Source: a virus. From it: a stretch of 29,958 nucleotides of DNA. The notes beneath the pieces are model-generated. The model was not told where the DNA came from, searched no databases, and saw nothing but the letters and a program-made list of their open reading frames with translations. The stretch covers positions 1 through 29,958 of the IMG/VR virus record IMGVR_UViG_3300047510_000436; one strand, 5' to 3'. Below, in pieces: positions 14,600 through 22,288 of this stretch. Numbering within the stretch: the stretch's first letter is position 1; every line of letters begins with the position of its first letter. The translations under genes were made by a program, and so were the position numbers.

Positions 14600-15166
14600 T
14601 CAGCTCCGGCGGATAGCAAAGTTTCCTGGTCCACTAATTCTAAGGCCAGTCAAATACCGTTCAAAGATCGGCGGCACACGGTCGGCACCTGTCGCCATGC
14701 TGCTAGCACCTGCGGTCGTAACACTCAGACTGCCGATGCTGACAGATTTGTAATCCTCAAGGCCGCTAAGGCCCATACCATCCTTGTTGTTGTTCAGATA
14801 AACAGCCAATACAACCTGAGCCTGCTGGATCTGAACAGGGATCTCAGTGTCGGTGAAATAATCAGTGGTGATCTTGAACGGAAAGCCGATTGAATAGGTG
14901 TTGATGTAGGTGTCGGGCTTGCGAACACCAGTGCGGGGCCACTGCAGAGCTTGAGTATCAGTAGCCCTTGCACCTAGATAACGCTCACGATCAAGCCGTT
15001 GCGTGGCAGAATACAGCGCACGGTTTTTCTGATCCGTGGTGGCAGTTGCCCATGCCGTCACATCGTCATTTTCGACCATGCCATCAATCAATGCCTGCGC
15101 TGCAGCAAGCGTCAGATAGCTATTTGCGCTAGCACCGCCAACAGTGGCGTCAATCGTGATTGCCAT
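14600..15166 (-). CDS. Head-tail connector (DnaT-like family)
   Basis: 188 aa. The start ASANSYLTLAAAQALIDGM, the central KNRALYSATQRLDRERYLGA and the LQWPRTG motif (about residue 75) are characteristic of the phage family labelled DnaT-like ssDNA-binding in databases. In gene-order terms it is the gp6/gp15-like head-tail connector bound under the portal. A helix VQIQQAQVVLAVYLN follows. The position after the capsid and decoration genes supports the connector role rather than replication. The start overlaps the previous small gene by 17 bases. Confidence 0.75.
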   Translation of the reverse strand: MAITIDATVGGASANSYLTLAAAQALIDGMVENDDVTAWATATTDQKNRALYSATQRLDRERYLGARATDTQALQWPRTGVRKPDTYINTYSIGFPFKITTDYFTDTEIPVQIQQAQVVLAVYLNNNKDGMGLSGLEDYKSVSIGSLSVTTAGASSMATGADRVPPIFERYLTGLRISGPGNFAIRRS

Positions 15167-15326
15167 CAGCAGGCTCCGCCTTGGGCTTTACCGTACGACG
15201 TTTTTTAGGCGTCGCTTGTTCCGGTGTTGATTCAAGTTTAGGGGTAGGCTCCGCATCAGAAAAAGAGGCCCCAGCCGAAGCCAGAGCCTCCTGTTCACGC
15301 AGTCGCCGGAAGGCGAGCATCCCCAT
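15150..15326 (-). CDS. Small hypothetical protein (58 aa)
   Basis: ATG at 15326 shares a base with the stop of the decoration-like gene (TGATG), so translation is coupled; TGA at 15150-15152. The N-terminus is a basic helix (MLAFRRLREQEA) and the rest is a flexible Pro/Glu/Lys/Arg-rich tail with PKKRRTVKPKAEP. Short genes of this kind, an RRLREQE helix followed by a disordered tail, are to my recollection common right after capsid genes in cyanophages. Function is unknown. Confidence 0.65.
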   Translation of the reverse strand: MGMLAFRRLREQEALASAGASFSDAEPTPKLESTPEQATPKKRRTVKPKAEPADGNHD

Positions 15327-15697
15327 CAGGCTGCAGCAGCTTTGATGACAGCGAAAGTAAGAACAATCGCTTGGGACAGAGCGCCAGCAGACACGTTGCT
15401 CACCGTGATCTTGAAAGAACCTGCGGCGATGGTGTTGGCCTGCACGAGGTAGGAGCCACCAGTGCCAGCAGAGCTGTGGTTGACCATCACGAGATCGCTA
15501 GCAGCAACTTCGCTATTGGTAACCGTGAAGGAAACTTCAGCGCCAGCGGCCAGCTCGGCGTCATGCATGGTGATCTGACCACAGGGCTTGTTAAGGACCA
15601 CAGTGGTGGACTTGCTGGTTTCTTGGGTAACAGCACCGCCGAGACCGGAGGTGTAGCCAATCGCCTTACCAGCAGAAACTTCGAATTGAGAAGCCAT
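15326..15697 (-). CDS. Capsid decoration-like protein
   Basis: 123 aa, small and beta-rich. Features are GGAVTQETSKSTTVVLNK (about 20-38), GQITMHDAELAAGAEVSF and FKITVSNVSAGALSQAI. Proteins with this TSKST/ITM..A.L pattern are found beside capsid genes and in virions of many phages, where they are usually called head decoration or structural proteins. The position directly after the major capsid gene, 15 bases on, fits. Role on the capsid surface is inferred. Confidence 0.65.
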   Translation of the reverse strand: MASQFEVSAGKAIGYTSGLGGAVTQETSKSTTVVLNKPCGQITMHDAELAAGAEVSFTVTNSEVAASDLVMVNHSSAGTGGSYLVQANTIAAGSFKITVSNVSAGALSQAIVLTFAVIKAAAA

Positions 15698-15712
15698 GAC
15701 TAATGTCTCCTA

Positions 15713-16738
15713 TCAGTCGAAGTTGGAAGTGATGGTGGCGCGCACGATGCCAATGTTCTTGGTTTCGTACACCTTCGACCAGTTACCAACGGTGGCCAGC
15801 TGAGCGCGGGTCGGGTTGGTGGTGGTCACTGCCCACTTAGCACCCACAGGGTGATAGATGTAGTGCATGTCAACCGACATTGCATCGCTCTTAGCGAGGA
15901 TGTCACGATCGGTTTCAGTACGCAGGGCAGCTTGCTCACCAGAGGCAACGGCGCCTTCAGTGAAGAAGTAGCAGGCGTAATTACCAGCACTGTTGGTGAT
16001 GTCATCGGAGACGATCACGCGCAGACCCATGTAGGTCGGAACGCTCACATCGCCATAAGCAGCAGCCACAGAACCGCCAACAGCGTTGATGGTGCTAGCG
16101 CCGGTTGCCAGGGTGCTCAGACGTGCTTCCGTGTTGGTCACGTAGTCAATCGCCTTACGCTCCACGAGGTCGTAGAAGCAAGCCGAGTGCATGGCCACAG
16201 CGGTCAGCTTGTCGCCTTGATCGCCCAGAATTGCACGAGCCTTAGCCACCTGACGGGGACCAAGGGCGGTCATGCCGCTGGTGTCAAAACGCAGAGCATC
16301 GAAGGCGGGGGAATCAGAGCCGGTCAGGCTGCCGAACACACCTTCAAGGCACTTGAGCAGGTCAGCCTGCTGTTGGTTAGCCAAATAAGCACCAACTTTC
16401 TGACCGATAGCGGCCATGGGGTCAGCACCTGCGGCCAGAGCAGCAAGGTCACGAGCTTCAAAAGCGCGACCACGGTGCAGGACAACGCCGATTTGCTTAT
16501 CAGCGGTGATCTTGCCAGGGGTCAGGCTAGAAGAATCGGTCAGAACTTCCAGATCGCCAGACAGGTTGGCTTTCCAGAAGGGAATGTTGACGAAATCGCC
16601 ACCATCTTCAGAGGTATTCAGCTCCGCAAGAGGCTGAACAACACCGCTAGCGAGAAACGCGTTCCGCTGGGTGGTTTGTTCAATAACGTAGGGAGTGAAA
16701 ATCTCAGGGATGATGACATCAGAGCGAAGAGTCGCCAT
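15713..16738 (-). CDS. Major capsid protein
   Basis: 341 aa with the features of an HK97-fold coat protein of the gp13-like group. The N-terminus (VIIPEIFTPYVIEQTTQRNAF) is followed by a region with VNIPFWKANLSGDLEVL and LHRGRAFEARDLAALAAGADPM. The core helix holds GDKLTAVAMHSACFYDLVE, and the C-terminal strands YMGLRVIVSDDI and YACYFFTEGAV are typical of the A-domain. Scaffold upstream and decoration protein downstream agree. An AGGT sequence nine bases before the ATG is the likely ribosome binding site. Confidence 0.92.
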   Translation of the reverse strand: MATLRSDVIIPEIFTPYVIEQTTQRNAFLASGVVQPLAELNTSEDGGDFVNIPFWKANLSGDLEVLTDSSSLTPGKITADKQIGVVLHRGRAFEARDLAALAAGADPMAAIGQKVGAYLANQQQADLLKCLEGVFGSLTGSDSPAFDALRFDTSGMTALGPRQVAKARAILGDQGDKLTAVAMHSACFYDLVERKAIDYVTNTEARLSTLATGASTINAVGGSVAAAYGDVSVPTYMGLRVIVSDDITNSAGNYACYFFTEGAVASGEQAALRTETDRDILAKSDAMSVDMHYIYHPVGAKWAVTTTNPTRAQLATVGNWSKVYETKNIGIVRATITSNFD

Positions 16739-16821
16739 GAGTCGTTACCTAAAAAATTCGTGGTTTTGCGGGCGTAACCCAATGGCGCTCTGGCGTAGCC
16801 GTCACACCTAACGCATACATA

Positions 16822-17517
16822 TTAAGCATTGTTTGCGGCGGCCTTCAACCTGTCGTACATATCCCGATCAGTACGGAATAGACGCGATTGCTCAGTCAGG
16901 TTGAAATGCTCACGGCTGAATGGGTTTTTGGTGCCTGCAGGAATCTCAGCGGAAGCTGAACGGATGCCAACAGGAGCGCCGGAGCCTTTGACGCTGGGCG
17001 GACGGAACAGATAGCCGCGCTCGGCCTTGAGCCTTTCGACCCATTGATCCATCGGGACTTCGTTGTAACCATCAACGGCCACAGGATTCCCGGATTCGTC
17101 CAGCTTCAACTGATCACGTACTAAACGCAACGCATCATGCGGATTGTGAGCACCTTGCTCAGCAAGAATTGCCACCACTCGATTGTCTAGCTGGTTGACG
17201 GTCAGCTTTGATTCAAGGTCGGCAATCCTGCGCTTCAGTTCATCCTCACGCTCGGAGAATTGCTGAGCGTATTGCTTTAGGGCCTCGTCATACTTGCCTT
17301 TGGATTCGAGTTCCTCTTGCTCCTTGCGGCGCTTGAACTCAACCAGCTCCTTGACGTCAACACCATCAGGGACAACAGGCGCCTTCTCCTTCTGCTCCTT
17401 GAGCTTGCCGATCAGTTCAAAGTTTTTGCGTTCAAGGGCTTCAATGCTGCGCTTCAGCGCATCAAGCTCCTGATTATCTGCAGTCGGCGTAGCGTCCTGC
17501 ATTTGCTCTTCAGACAT
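16822..17517 (-). CDS. Capsid scaffolding protein
   Basis: 231 aa, highly charged. Heptad-type coiled coils cover about 15-45 and 62-112 (LDALKRSIEALERKNFEL, FSEREDELKRRIADLESKL), followed by a conserved VVAILAEQGAHNPHDALRLV segment and a C-terminal part near 190-230 likely to bind the coat protein. This is the standard design of a phage scaffold that shapes the procapsid and is then released. No protease motif is seen. Position just before the major capsid gene agrees. Confidence 0.85.
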   Translation of the reverse strand: MSEEQMQDATPTADNQELDALKRSIEALERKNFELIGKLKEQKEKAPVVPDGVDVKELVEFKRRKEQEELESKGKYDEALKQYAQQFSEREDELKRRIADLESKLTVNQLDNRVVAILAEQGAHNPHDALRLVRDQLKLDESGNPVAVDGYNEVPMDQWVERLKAERGYLFRPPSVKGSGAPVGIRSASAEIPAGTKNPFSREHFNLTEQSRLFRTDRDMYDRLKAAANNA

Positions 17518-17603
17518 GAAAGACCCGTAGGGTTACGGATGGAGTTTACCTCTGTTTTAACCCAGAACAATCAGACTGGTGTGGTCTGCCCGCTACAGGG
17601 ACA

Positions 17604-17792
17604 ATGCGCGAATGGAATACACCGATACGTGAGCCGTGGAATCCGGTAATCGCTCAGTTGCTAAAAGCTGTTGACCTGCACACACGGCAGTATTTCAGCA
17701 CGGGCGATAAATGGCACGCAGAACAAGCGGATACGCTGCGGCGCTATGTGATCGAACTGAAGGAATGGATCTTCAAAATGGAAGGCCGTTAG
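17604..17792 (+). CDS. Small plus-strand protein inside the late block (62 aa)
   Basis: ATG at 17604, preceded by AGGGA a few bases upstream, to TAG at 17790-17792. The protein is rich in Trp and helices (REWNTPIREPWNPVIAQLL, then DKWHAEQADTLRRYVIELK), which looks like true coding. It fills the gap between two minus-strand genes and ends exactly where the DUF5872-like gene ends, so the two converge without overlap. The high tryptophan content and lack of a matching minus-strand gene argue against a shadow frame. Function is unknown. Confidence 0.65.
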   Translation: MREWNTPIREPWNPVIAQLLKAVDLHTRQYFSTGDKWHAEQADTLRRYVIELKEWIFKMEGR

Positions 17793-18068
17793 TCACCATT
17801 TGACCTTATCTGCCCAGAAAGCTGCCGACATTTTGCCCTTGGCAATATCTTTCGCGTGTCGCGCCTTAAACGATGCCCTTCTGGCTTTGTCCGCTGCTGA
17901 TTCTCCTTTTTGCGGCGGTGAGCCTTTCACGCCCTGCTGACCGAACCTAATCAGCTTCACCTGATCGCCTTCTTTGGCCAAAACGGCGTGGGATTTATTT
18001 GGATGATTTGGCGTGCGCTTGGGCTTGTTGTAGCCCTCGAACTCTTCGCCGCGATACTTAATCGCCAT
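17793..18068 (-). CDS. DUF5872-like protein
   Basis: 91 aa from the ATG at 18068; a GAGGA-type ribosome binding site just upstream makes this a better start than codons further out. The sequence carries the conserved core of a small family I know as DUF5872: KYRGEEFEGYNKPKRTP, then SHAVLAKEGDQVKLIRFGQQG and a C-terminal SFKARHAKDIAKGKMSAAFW. It is found in many phages of cyanobacteria and other bacteria without a known function. The protein is basic and probably soluble. It overlaps the preceding gene by 11 bases. Confidence 0.8.
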   Translation of the reverse strand: MAIKYRGEEFEGYNKPKRTPNHPNKSHAVLAKEGDQVKLIRFGQQGVKGSPPQKGESAADKARRASFKARHAKDIAKGKMSAAFWADKVKW

Positions 18069-18237
18069 CTTCCTCATCCTCCGTACAGGTAATAACCTCA
18101 ACGCCTTCGGCCAACCGGCCCATCAAGGCGCCAAGAATTTCAGGGCTATTTGGTGTTGGGAAAATAAATCGGCCTTCAACAAAGCCATCGGCACACTTGA
18201 GGTAAGTGCAGCTACCTTCCCAAATCCTGCCGTTCAT
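18058..18237 (-). CDS. Small acidic hypothetical protein (59 aa)
   Basis: ATG at 18237 to TAA at 18058-18060. The sequence has a short N-terminal GRIWEGSCTYLKCADGFVEG, then a helix PEILGALMGRLAEGVEV and a strongly acidic end (TEDEEDGD). It overlaps its neighbours at both ends (4 and 11 bases), which is normal for a translated phage gene and unlikely by chance. No family is recognised. Confidence 0.6.
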   Translation of the reverse strand: MNGRIWEGSCTYLKCADGFVEGRFIFPTPNSPEILGALMGRLAEGVEVITCTEDEEDGD

Positions 18238-18401
18238 TTTTTGGGTTTGCGTTTTTTGGCCGTCTTGGCAGCAGCCTTGAAGGCACCGGCCTCAGGGTAA
18301 TCGGCTTCACCACGACGCGCTTTGCGTTCCTTTGAGCCAGCTTCAATCCGCTTGCGCTTGGCGTTGATGTTGGCGTAAAGGCCGGGTTTCTTGGGTGCCA
18401 T
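18234..18401 (-). CDS. Small lysine-rich protein (55 aa)
   Basis: ATG at 18401 to TGA at 18234-18236. It begins MAPKKPGLYANINAKRKRIEAGS and ends in a basic KTAKKRKPKK tail. The PGLYANINAKRKRI start belongs to a widely distributed small phage protein found near capsid and portal genes; its function is unknown. The usual glycine-rich middle of that family is partly replaced by RRGEADYPEAGAFKAAA. The stop and start overlaps with both neighbours show coupling. Confidence 0.75.
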   Translation of the reverse strand: MAPKKPGLYANINAKRKRIEAGSKERKARRGEADYPEAGAFKAAAKTAKKRKPKK

Positions 18402-18583
18402 CACTTCTTACCTTTGGGCTTACGGGCTTTGCCAGCTTCGCTTAGGGCGATGGCTCGGGCTTGAGCCAGATTTTTTACTACCGGTCCCTTTTTGCTGCCC
18501 GAATGCAGTTGCCCTGTCTTGTATTCTCGCATGACCTTGGCCACCTTCTTGTCGGCTTTTGTCGGTTTCTTTGCCATGGCCAT
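18401..18583 (-). CDS. Small lysine-rich protein, DUF6496-like (60 aa)
   Basis: ATG at 18583 (a second ATG is at 18577). The protein has TKADKKVAKVMREYKTGQLHSGS followed by QARAIALSEAGKARKPKGKK; the VAKVMREYK...QARAIALSEA pattern matches a small phage protein family annotated as DUF6496. Basic and probably alpha-helical. Its promoter region overlaps that of the divergent HNH gene. Function is unknown. Confidence 0.75.
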   Translation of the reverse strand: MAMAKKPTKADKKVAKVMREYKTGQLHSGSKKGPVVKNLAQARAIALSEAGKARKPKGKK

Positions 18584-18598
18584 GCAAAAGGCTATAGT
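18571..18598 (+). promoter_or_regulatory. Sigma-70-like promoter of the HNH gene
   Basis: TTGCCA (18571-18576), a 16-base spacer and TATAGT (18593-18598) point to transcription from about 18605, only a few bases before the ATG at 18610. It lies over the 5' end of the DUF6496-like gene on the other strand. The match is good but unproven. Confidence 0.5.
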
Positions 18599-18609
18599 TA
18601 TTGGGCGTT

Positions 18610-19140
18610 ATGGCTCACATGGAACCCAAGCCCTGCCGTCACTGTAGCGAGCTTTTTGTGCCCGCCAAGAAAATAACTGCCTTCTGCTCCAGATCCTGCC
18701 AAGGTAAATGGTTGCATACGCAAAAAATACTTCAGCCCAAAGCTAAACGAGGCGTCAGCAAAAAATGCAAACATTGCGATGCTGATTTTTACGTTCCCCA
18801 GTATCGAGCTGAAACGGCAATTTACTGCTCACGTAGCTGCATGGCACTCGCCAATCCAGGGCGCGGTGAAAAGGCAAGAAACAATTCACCAATCATGGCC
18901 AGAAAAGGCACAGGCTCACCGCGTCAATACAAAACAATTGTTGTTGAGGGCAAACAAGTTAGGGAGCACCGTCATTTAATGGAACAATTTCTTGGAAGAA
19001 AACTGGAACCATGGGAGCATGTTCACCATGTGGATGGCAACCATTTGAATAACGATATTTCCAATTTGCAAATTCTGTCTAATTCGGAACACCAAAAAAT
19101 TGAATTGGCTCGCTGGAAAGTTAAACCCGAGGCTTTTTAG
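18610..19140 (+). CDS. HNH homing-endonuclease-like protein
   Basis: 176 aa from the ATG at 18610 (another ATG is at 18619). Two zinc-ribbon-like modules come first: CRHC...CSRSC at 9-30 and CKHC...CSRSC at 53-77. Residues 105-165 form an HNH_3-type domain with a VREHRHLMEQFLGRKL stretch, the HVHHVDGNHLNND metal site (137-149) and SNLQILSNSEH. This is the form of free-standing phage homing endonucleases. It is transcribed against the late genes and its stop overlaps the end of the MuF-type gene by 4 bases, as expected of a later insertion. It is AT-richer than its neighbours. Confidence 0.88.
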   Translation: MAHMEPKPCRHCSELFVPAKKITAFCSRSCQGKWLHTQKILQPKAKRGVSKKCKHCDADFYVPQYRAETAIYCSRSCMALANPGRGEKARNNSPIMARKGTGSPRQYKTIVVEGKQVREHRHLMEQFLGRKLEPWEHVHHVDGNHLNNDISNLQILSNSEHQKIELARWKVKPEAF

Positions 19141-20459
19141 CCATCGGTTGAACCGTAGCGTTCCCTCAAAATTTTAAGCGGCACCTCTGAGCCGTCTTCA
19201 CGGACCAATTTGACCAACGCCTGCTGTGGCCCGTATTTATTCGCCAGCTTGTCAAAATAACTAGCGCGGGACTTGCCCAAGATCTCCTCTTGATACGCCT
19301 GTGGTTGCAAACGCAGCCATTCGCCGTATGTCATGCTGGCTTTTACTGGACCGCCTTCTGCCGCACGCTTGAAAACCAAGCTGCCCTTATCCAATACTTC
19401 CTCTGGTGGACGCAAGCCAAGCCCCCGATAATCAATCACCGGAACGATGGTCGAACGGCAGTTGAAATGCACTGGCGGCATTGGACCGTCACCATATTTG
19501 AACTCTTTGCCATCGAGACTGCGACAAATGGCTGATGTACGCCCATCAAGCGTTGCAACGTAGCGATATTTTCGCGTGACATCTTTATTGGCGCTATAAA
19601 CATTGTCGCTTGCCGCGTTGGCGACTTGCTGAATCGACGTGCGGACAATAGTTAATACCTGATGATCGGCCATTTTTGTTAGTTCACCACCAGCTAAAGC
19701 CTGTTGCCGTGCTGTTTTTGCAAGTTGTCCAAAATCAAGGTTGCCAACTAAACGCCGCGCAATCTGTGGCGTCGGCTCACCGGCCAGCAATCCGGTACGT
19801 ACAACCGCGTTGAAACGCTGAGCCTGGGATTCGGCCAAGCCGCGAAATGCCTTGCTGACTACTTGACCATTTGGCAATGTGATCGTTGCACCTTGGCCTG
19901 CTGTCAAATTAAAAGCCCCGGTGCCAGGCAACGTGAAATTGATGTCTGTTGGATCAACCGTGGCGACAGTGGCGGCAAAATTTGGGGCAACCTCAACAGT
20001 TCTCACAGCCTGCTGGGCAACAACGCTTGGCTCGATTTGACGCGCACCGACCTGTCCACCCTCAACGGCAAGACGTAATTGATTAGTGACAAATTCAGTT
20101 TGCAACTCAGCTAAGCCTTGCAATTCGCCAGTCACATAAACCGTGCTGCGGTCTGCCCAACCATCAAGTGATTCTTTGAGCTGAGCGAGGATGGCACGCA
20201 ACCGCTGAGCCTGGTAGGACTGCGGGCTAACAATGCCAGCACCTGCAGTGGGGGCGCCAATATCGATCGCTTTTAGATCAGCAACGGCGCTAAGGATGAT
20301 CTCGTTGTAATCACGAACAATCTGCCGTGCAACAGCATTGCTGAAGCGATTCAGGTCTATTGCATTGCGGAACAGGTTGGCGACAGGTTGATTTGGGTCA
20401 ATCCGCCGCTTGAACTGCTCAATGTTGAGTAGGCGCGGGGTTACGCCGGATTGCGTCAT
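19137..20459 (-). CDS. MuF/SPP1 gp7-type head morphogenesis protein
   Basis: 440 aa. Residues 298-342 carry the MuF C-terminal motif: KYRYVATLDGRTSAICRSLDG, then PPVHFNCRST with Cys312, His331 and Cys334 in the conserved positions. The N-terminal 250 residues are helical. Such proteins associate with the portal, enter the procapsid in few copies and help DNA ejection or assembly. The gene overlaps the portal gene by 4 bases. Residues after about 380 (YGEWLRLQPQAYQEEILG) form an extra domain seen in many MuF proteins. Confidence 0.85.
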   Translation of the reverse strand: MTQSGVTPRLLNIEQFKRRIDPNQPVANLFRNAIDLNRFSNAVARQIVRDYNEIILSAVADLKAIDIGAPTAGAGIVSPQSYQAQRLRAILAQLKESLDGWADRSTVYVTGELQGLAELQTEFVTNQLRLAVEGGQVGARQIEPSVVAQQAVRTVEVAPNFAATVATVDPTDINFTLPGTGAFNLTAGQGATITLPNGQVVSKAFRGLAESQAQRFNAVVRTGLLAGEPTPQIARRLVGNLDFGQLAKTARQQALAGGELTKMADHQVLTIVRTSIQQVANAASDNVYSANKDVTRKYRYVATLDGRTSAICRSLDGKEFKYGDGPMPPVHFNCRSTIVPVIDYRGLGLRPPEEVLDKGSLVFKRAAEGGPVKASMTYGEWLRLQPQAYQEEILGKSRASYFDKLANKYGPQQALVKLVREDGSEVPLKILRERYGSTDG

Positions 20460-21940
20460 TGTTCAATCGGTGCTTGATCGTCTTCGATCGAAACTTGCTC
20501 GGCTGGCATATCACCAGAAATCATGTCCATGCCGCCGCCCATTTCAATCAGGCCACCGGCTTGGGTTGCTTCCAGCTCTTCCTCAACATCAAAATCGTCA
20601 CCCAGAACTTCACCCTCAGCAAGCTGATCAAGGAGAGTTTTCTGCGTGATGGATCCTGCGGTGTAGAGCTGCAGCAGGGCGAGGATTTCCGCAGGCTCAA
20701 GGCGTGCGCCCACAAAATCCCGGTTGACATAGCTGGAACCGGCTTGAGGTTGGCCGACGAAATCAGCGTGGAATTGCAGGCAGTTATCAATCAGGTCTTG
20801 TACCTGCTGAGCGATCACCATCATTGTGGAATCGCCTTGGCTGCGATCAATCCGCTTGGCTTCAGCGGTTTCGGCTGATAACTTCTGGCCAAGAACAGCA
20901 GACAGGCCTAGTTCGTTGATCTGACCGGCAAGTTGCTCAAGACGGCGGAACTGAGCTTCAAAGCTCTTGCCGTCAGGTTCGATGTATTCAGCGCGGCCTT
21001 CGGCTGGGAATGCGATCGCTTCACCGGGACCGGCTGATACTTCCTCGGCAGAACTTGGGAACCCGAAGAACGCCAGCATCGGCACGGCGCTGATATGCAG
21101 CATGTTGTCAAGATCGCTCTGGATTTGATACGCCTTTAGGTTTAGCTCTGCGATGTCTTCCATCGGTGGCCGCGATTCAAGCAGCCCGACACGGTTGGAG
21201 TAACCAACAGCAAAGGGGATGTAATCGAGGCTGGTTTGGCCTTCGGATACTTTCTCAAATTCACCCGTTGTTTCGTCTTGGCGGTATAGCTCATAAGAGC
21301 CAGGACGTAGCACGCGAATTTGCTCAAGGTATTTTTCGCCAAACTCTCCATCGGCAACAACGACGCGCTCCATTAGGCGGAGCATGGTCAGCTGCTGTGC
21401 GCCGTTCAAGATTTCAGAGCGCCAGCCAAGGATGTCACGCGGGGTGTAACAAACCCAGTAAGGACGCAGGCTCGCCACGTCGGTAATGTTCTGGGTTTCG
21501 TCGTCGGTGGCAGTCGGAAAATCAACTAGAACGCCAACGTGGCCGTAACGAACAATCTTCCGCGTTAATTCATACGTGAAGATATTGAGATCGTTGCCCT
21601 GCAGGTCTACGTCAAACAGCTGCTCGCGGATTTGATCAGGTACGTTGTCTAGCTTGACCGGCTTACGGGTCAACATGCCAGCCAACATGCGCTCAAGACG
21701 CTGGTAGTAAGGCGGGCAAACAGAACGCGCCAGACGGTTATCAAAGCTCTCGTCTAGCTCGCGTGGCTCCTGCGGCAGATAACGGCGATGCTTACGACGC
21801 ATTCCATAGGTGCCTTCCATCAGATCTTCAATCAAGATCCAATGGGGCTCCATGCTGGCCCAAGCCGAACCGGGATCCTGCACCTGCGTCGCTTGGCGCT
21901 GAATGTTCCGGTCGTAACGCTTGAAACCGGTGTAAGTCAT
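20456..21940 (-). CDS. Portal protein (DUF4055-like)
   Basis: 494 aa. The N-terminus (RYLPQEPRELDESFDNRLARSVCPPYYQRLERMLAGML) and the central DYIPFAVGYSN, LNLKAYQIQSDLDNMLHISAVPML and KSFEAQFRRLEQLAGQIN match the DUF4055 group of portal proteins. It forms the dodecameric channel for DNA entry at one capsid vertex and binds the terminase. The C-terminal 60 residues are acidic and glycine-rich, likely disordered. Order after the terminase and before MuF is as usual. Confidence 0.85.
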   Translation of the reverse strand: MTYTGFKRYDRNIQRQATQVQDPGSAWASMEPHWILIEDLMEGTYGMRRKHRRYLPQEPRELDESFDNRLARSVCPPYYQRLERMLAGMLTRKPVKLDNVPDQIREQLFDVDLQGNDLNIFTYELTRKIVRYGHVGVLVDFPTATDDETQNITDVASLRPYWVCYTPRDILGWRSEILNGAQQLTMLRLMERVVVADGEFGEKYLEQIRVLRPGSYELYRQDETTGEFEKVSEGQTSLDYIPFAVGYSNRVGLLESRPPMEDIAELNLKAYQIQSDLDNMLHISAVPMLAFFGFPSSAEEVSAGPGEAIAFPAEGRAEYIEPDGKSFEAQFRRLEQLAGQINELGLSAVLGQKLSAETAEAKRIDRSQGDSTMMVIAQQVQDLIDNCLQFHADFVGQPQAGSSYVNRDFVGARLEPAEILALLQLYTAGSITQKTLLDQLAEGEVLGDDFDVEEELEATQAGGLIEMGGGMDMISGDMPAEQVSIEDDQAPIEQ

Positions 21941-22057
21941 CTTGCGCGCCTAGCCATGCACAAATTCTATGGTTCTAGGTTAATGCTGAATGTTGGCTGG
22001 GCCTCCGATACCGCCACACACGGCGTTCATCCTTACGGGTAGAACCGACCCAGCAAA

Positions 22058-22246
22058 TCAATCAGCCTCTTCGGCGTGGAAGATCTCTTCGTCTAGGGAA
22101 TCAGCCGCTTCGTCGTAGCCCTCTTCATAAAGCCATTGCTGAATGACAGAAAGCATTGCGGCTGCAATGAAGTTGAAGTCAGAGCCATCAAGATCTTCGG
22201 CTGCATCAAAGGCGGCCTCCATCTCGTGCCAAAGGTAGGTTGCCAT
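22058..22246 (-). CDS. Small acidic hypothetical protein (62 aa)
   Basis: ATG at 22246. The protein is very acidic and helical (ATYLWHEMEAAFDAAEDLDGSD, then a C-terminal EEGYDEAADSLDEEIFHAEEAD). No family is recognised. It lies between the RlpA-like gene and the portal; 117 bases without a gene follow before the portal start, and I see only weak promoter-like matches in them. Its codons and short spacing suggest a real gene. Confidence 0.6.
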   Translation of the reverse strand: MATYLWHEMEAAFDAAEDLDGSDFNFIAAAMLSVIQQWLYEEGYDEAADSLDEEIFHAEEAD

Positions 22247-22288
22247 TGAAAGTGTGCGGCAGGTTCAGGGTAATCGGGATGGCAAGGG

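Noticed and set aside
15851-16777. Long plus-strand open frame of 308 codons
   Set aside because: It lies exactly antisense to the major capsid gene, which has clear coat-protein features; the frame has the His/Ser/Gly-rich look of a reverse-strand shadow.
17525-17538. Dyad CCGTA-N4-TACGG just before the scaffold start
   Set aside because: Five-base arms without a T-run; too weak for a terminator and no partner site elsewhere.
21941-22057. Gap before the portal, checked for a promoter or tRNA
   Set aside because: A GGTTCTACCC stretch recalls a tRNA T-arm but no cloverleaf can be drawn, and promoter matches are poor.
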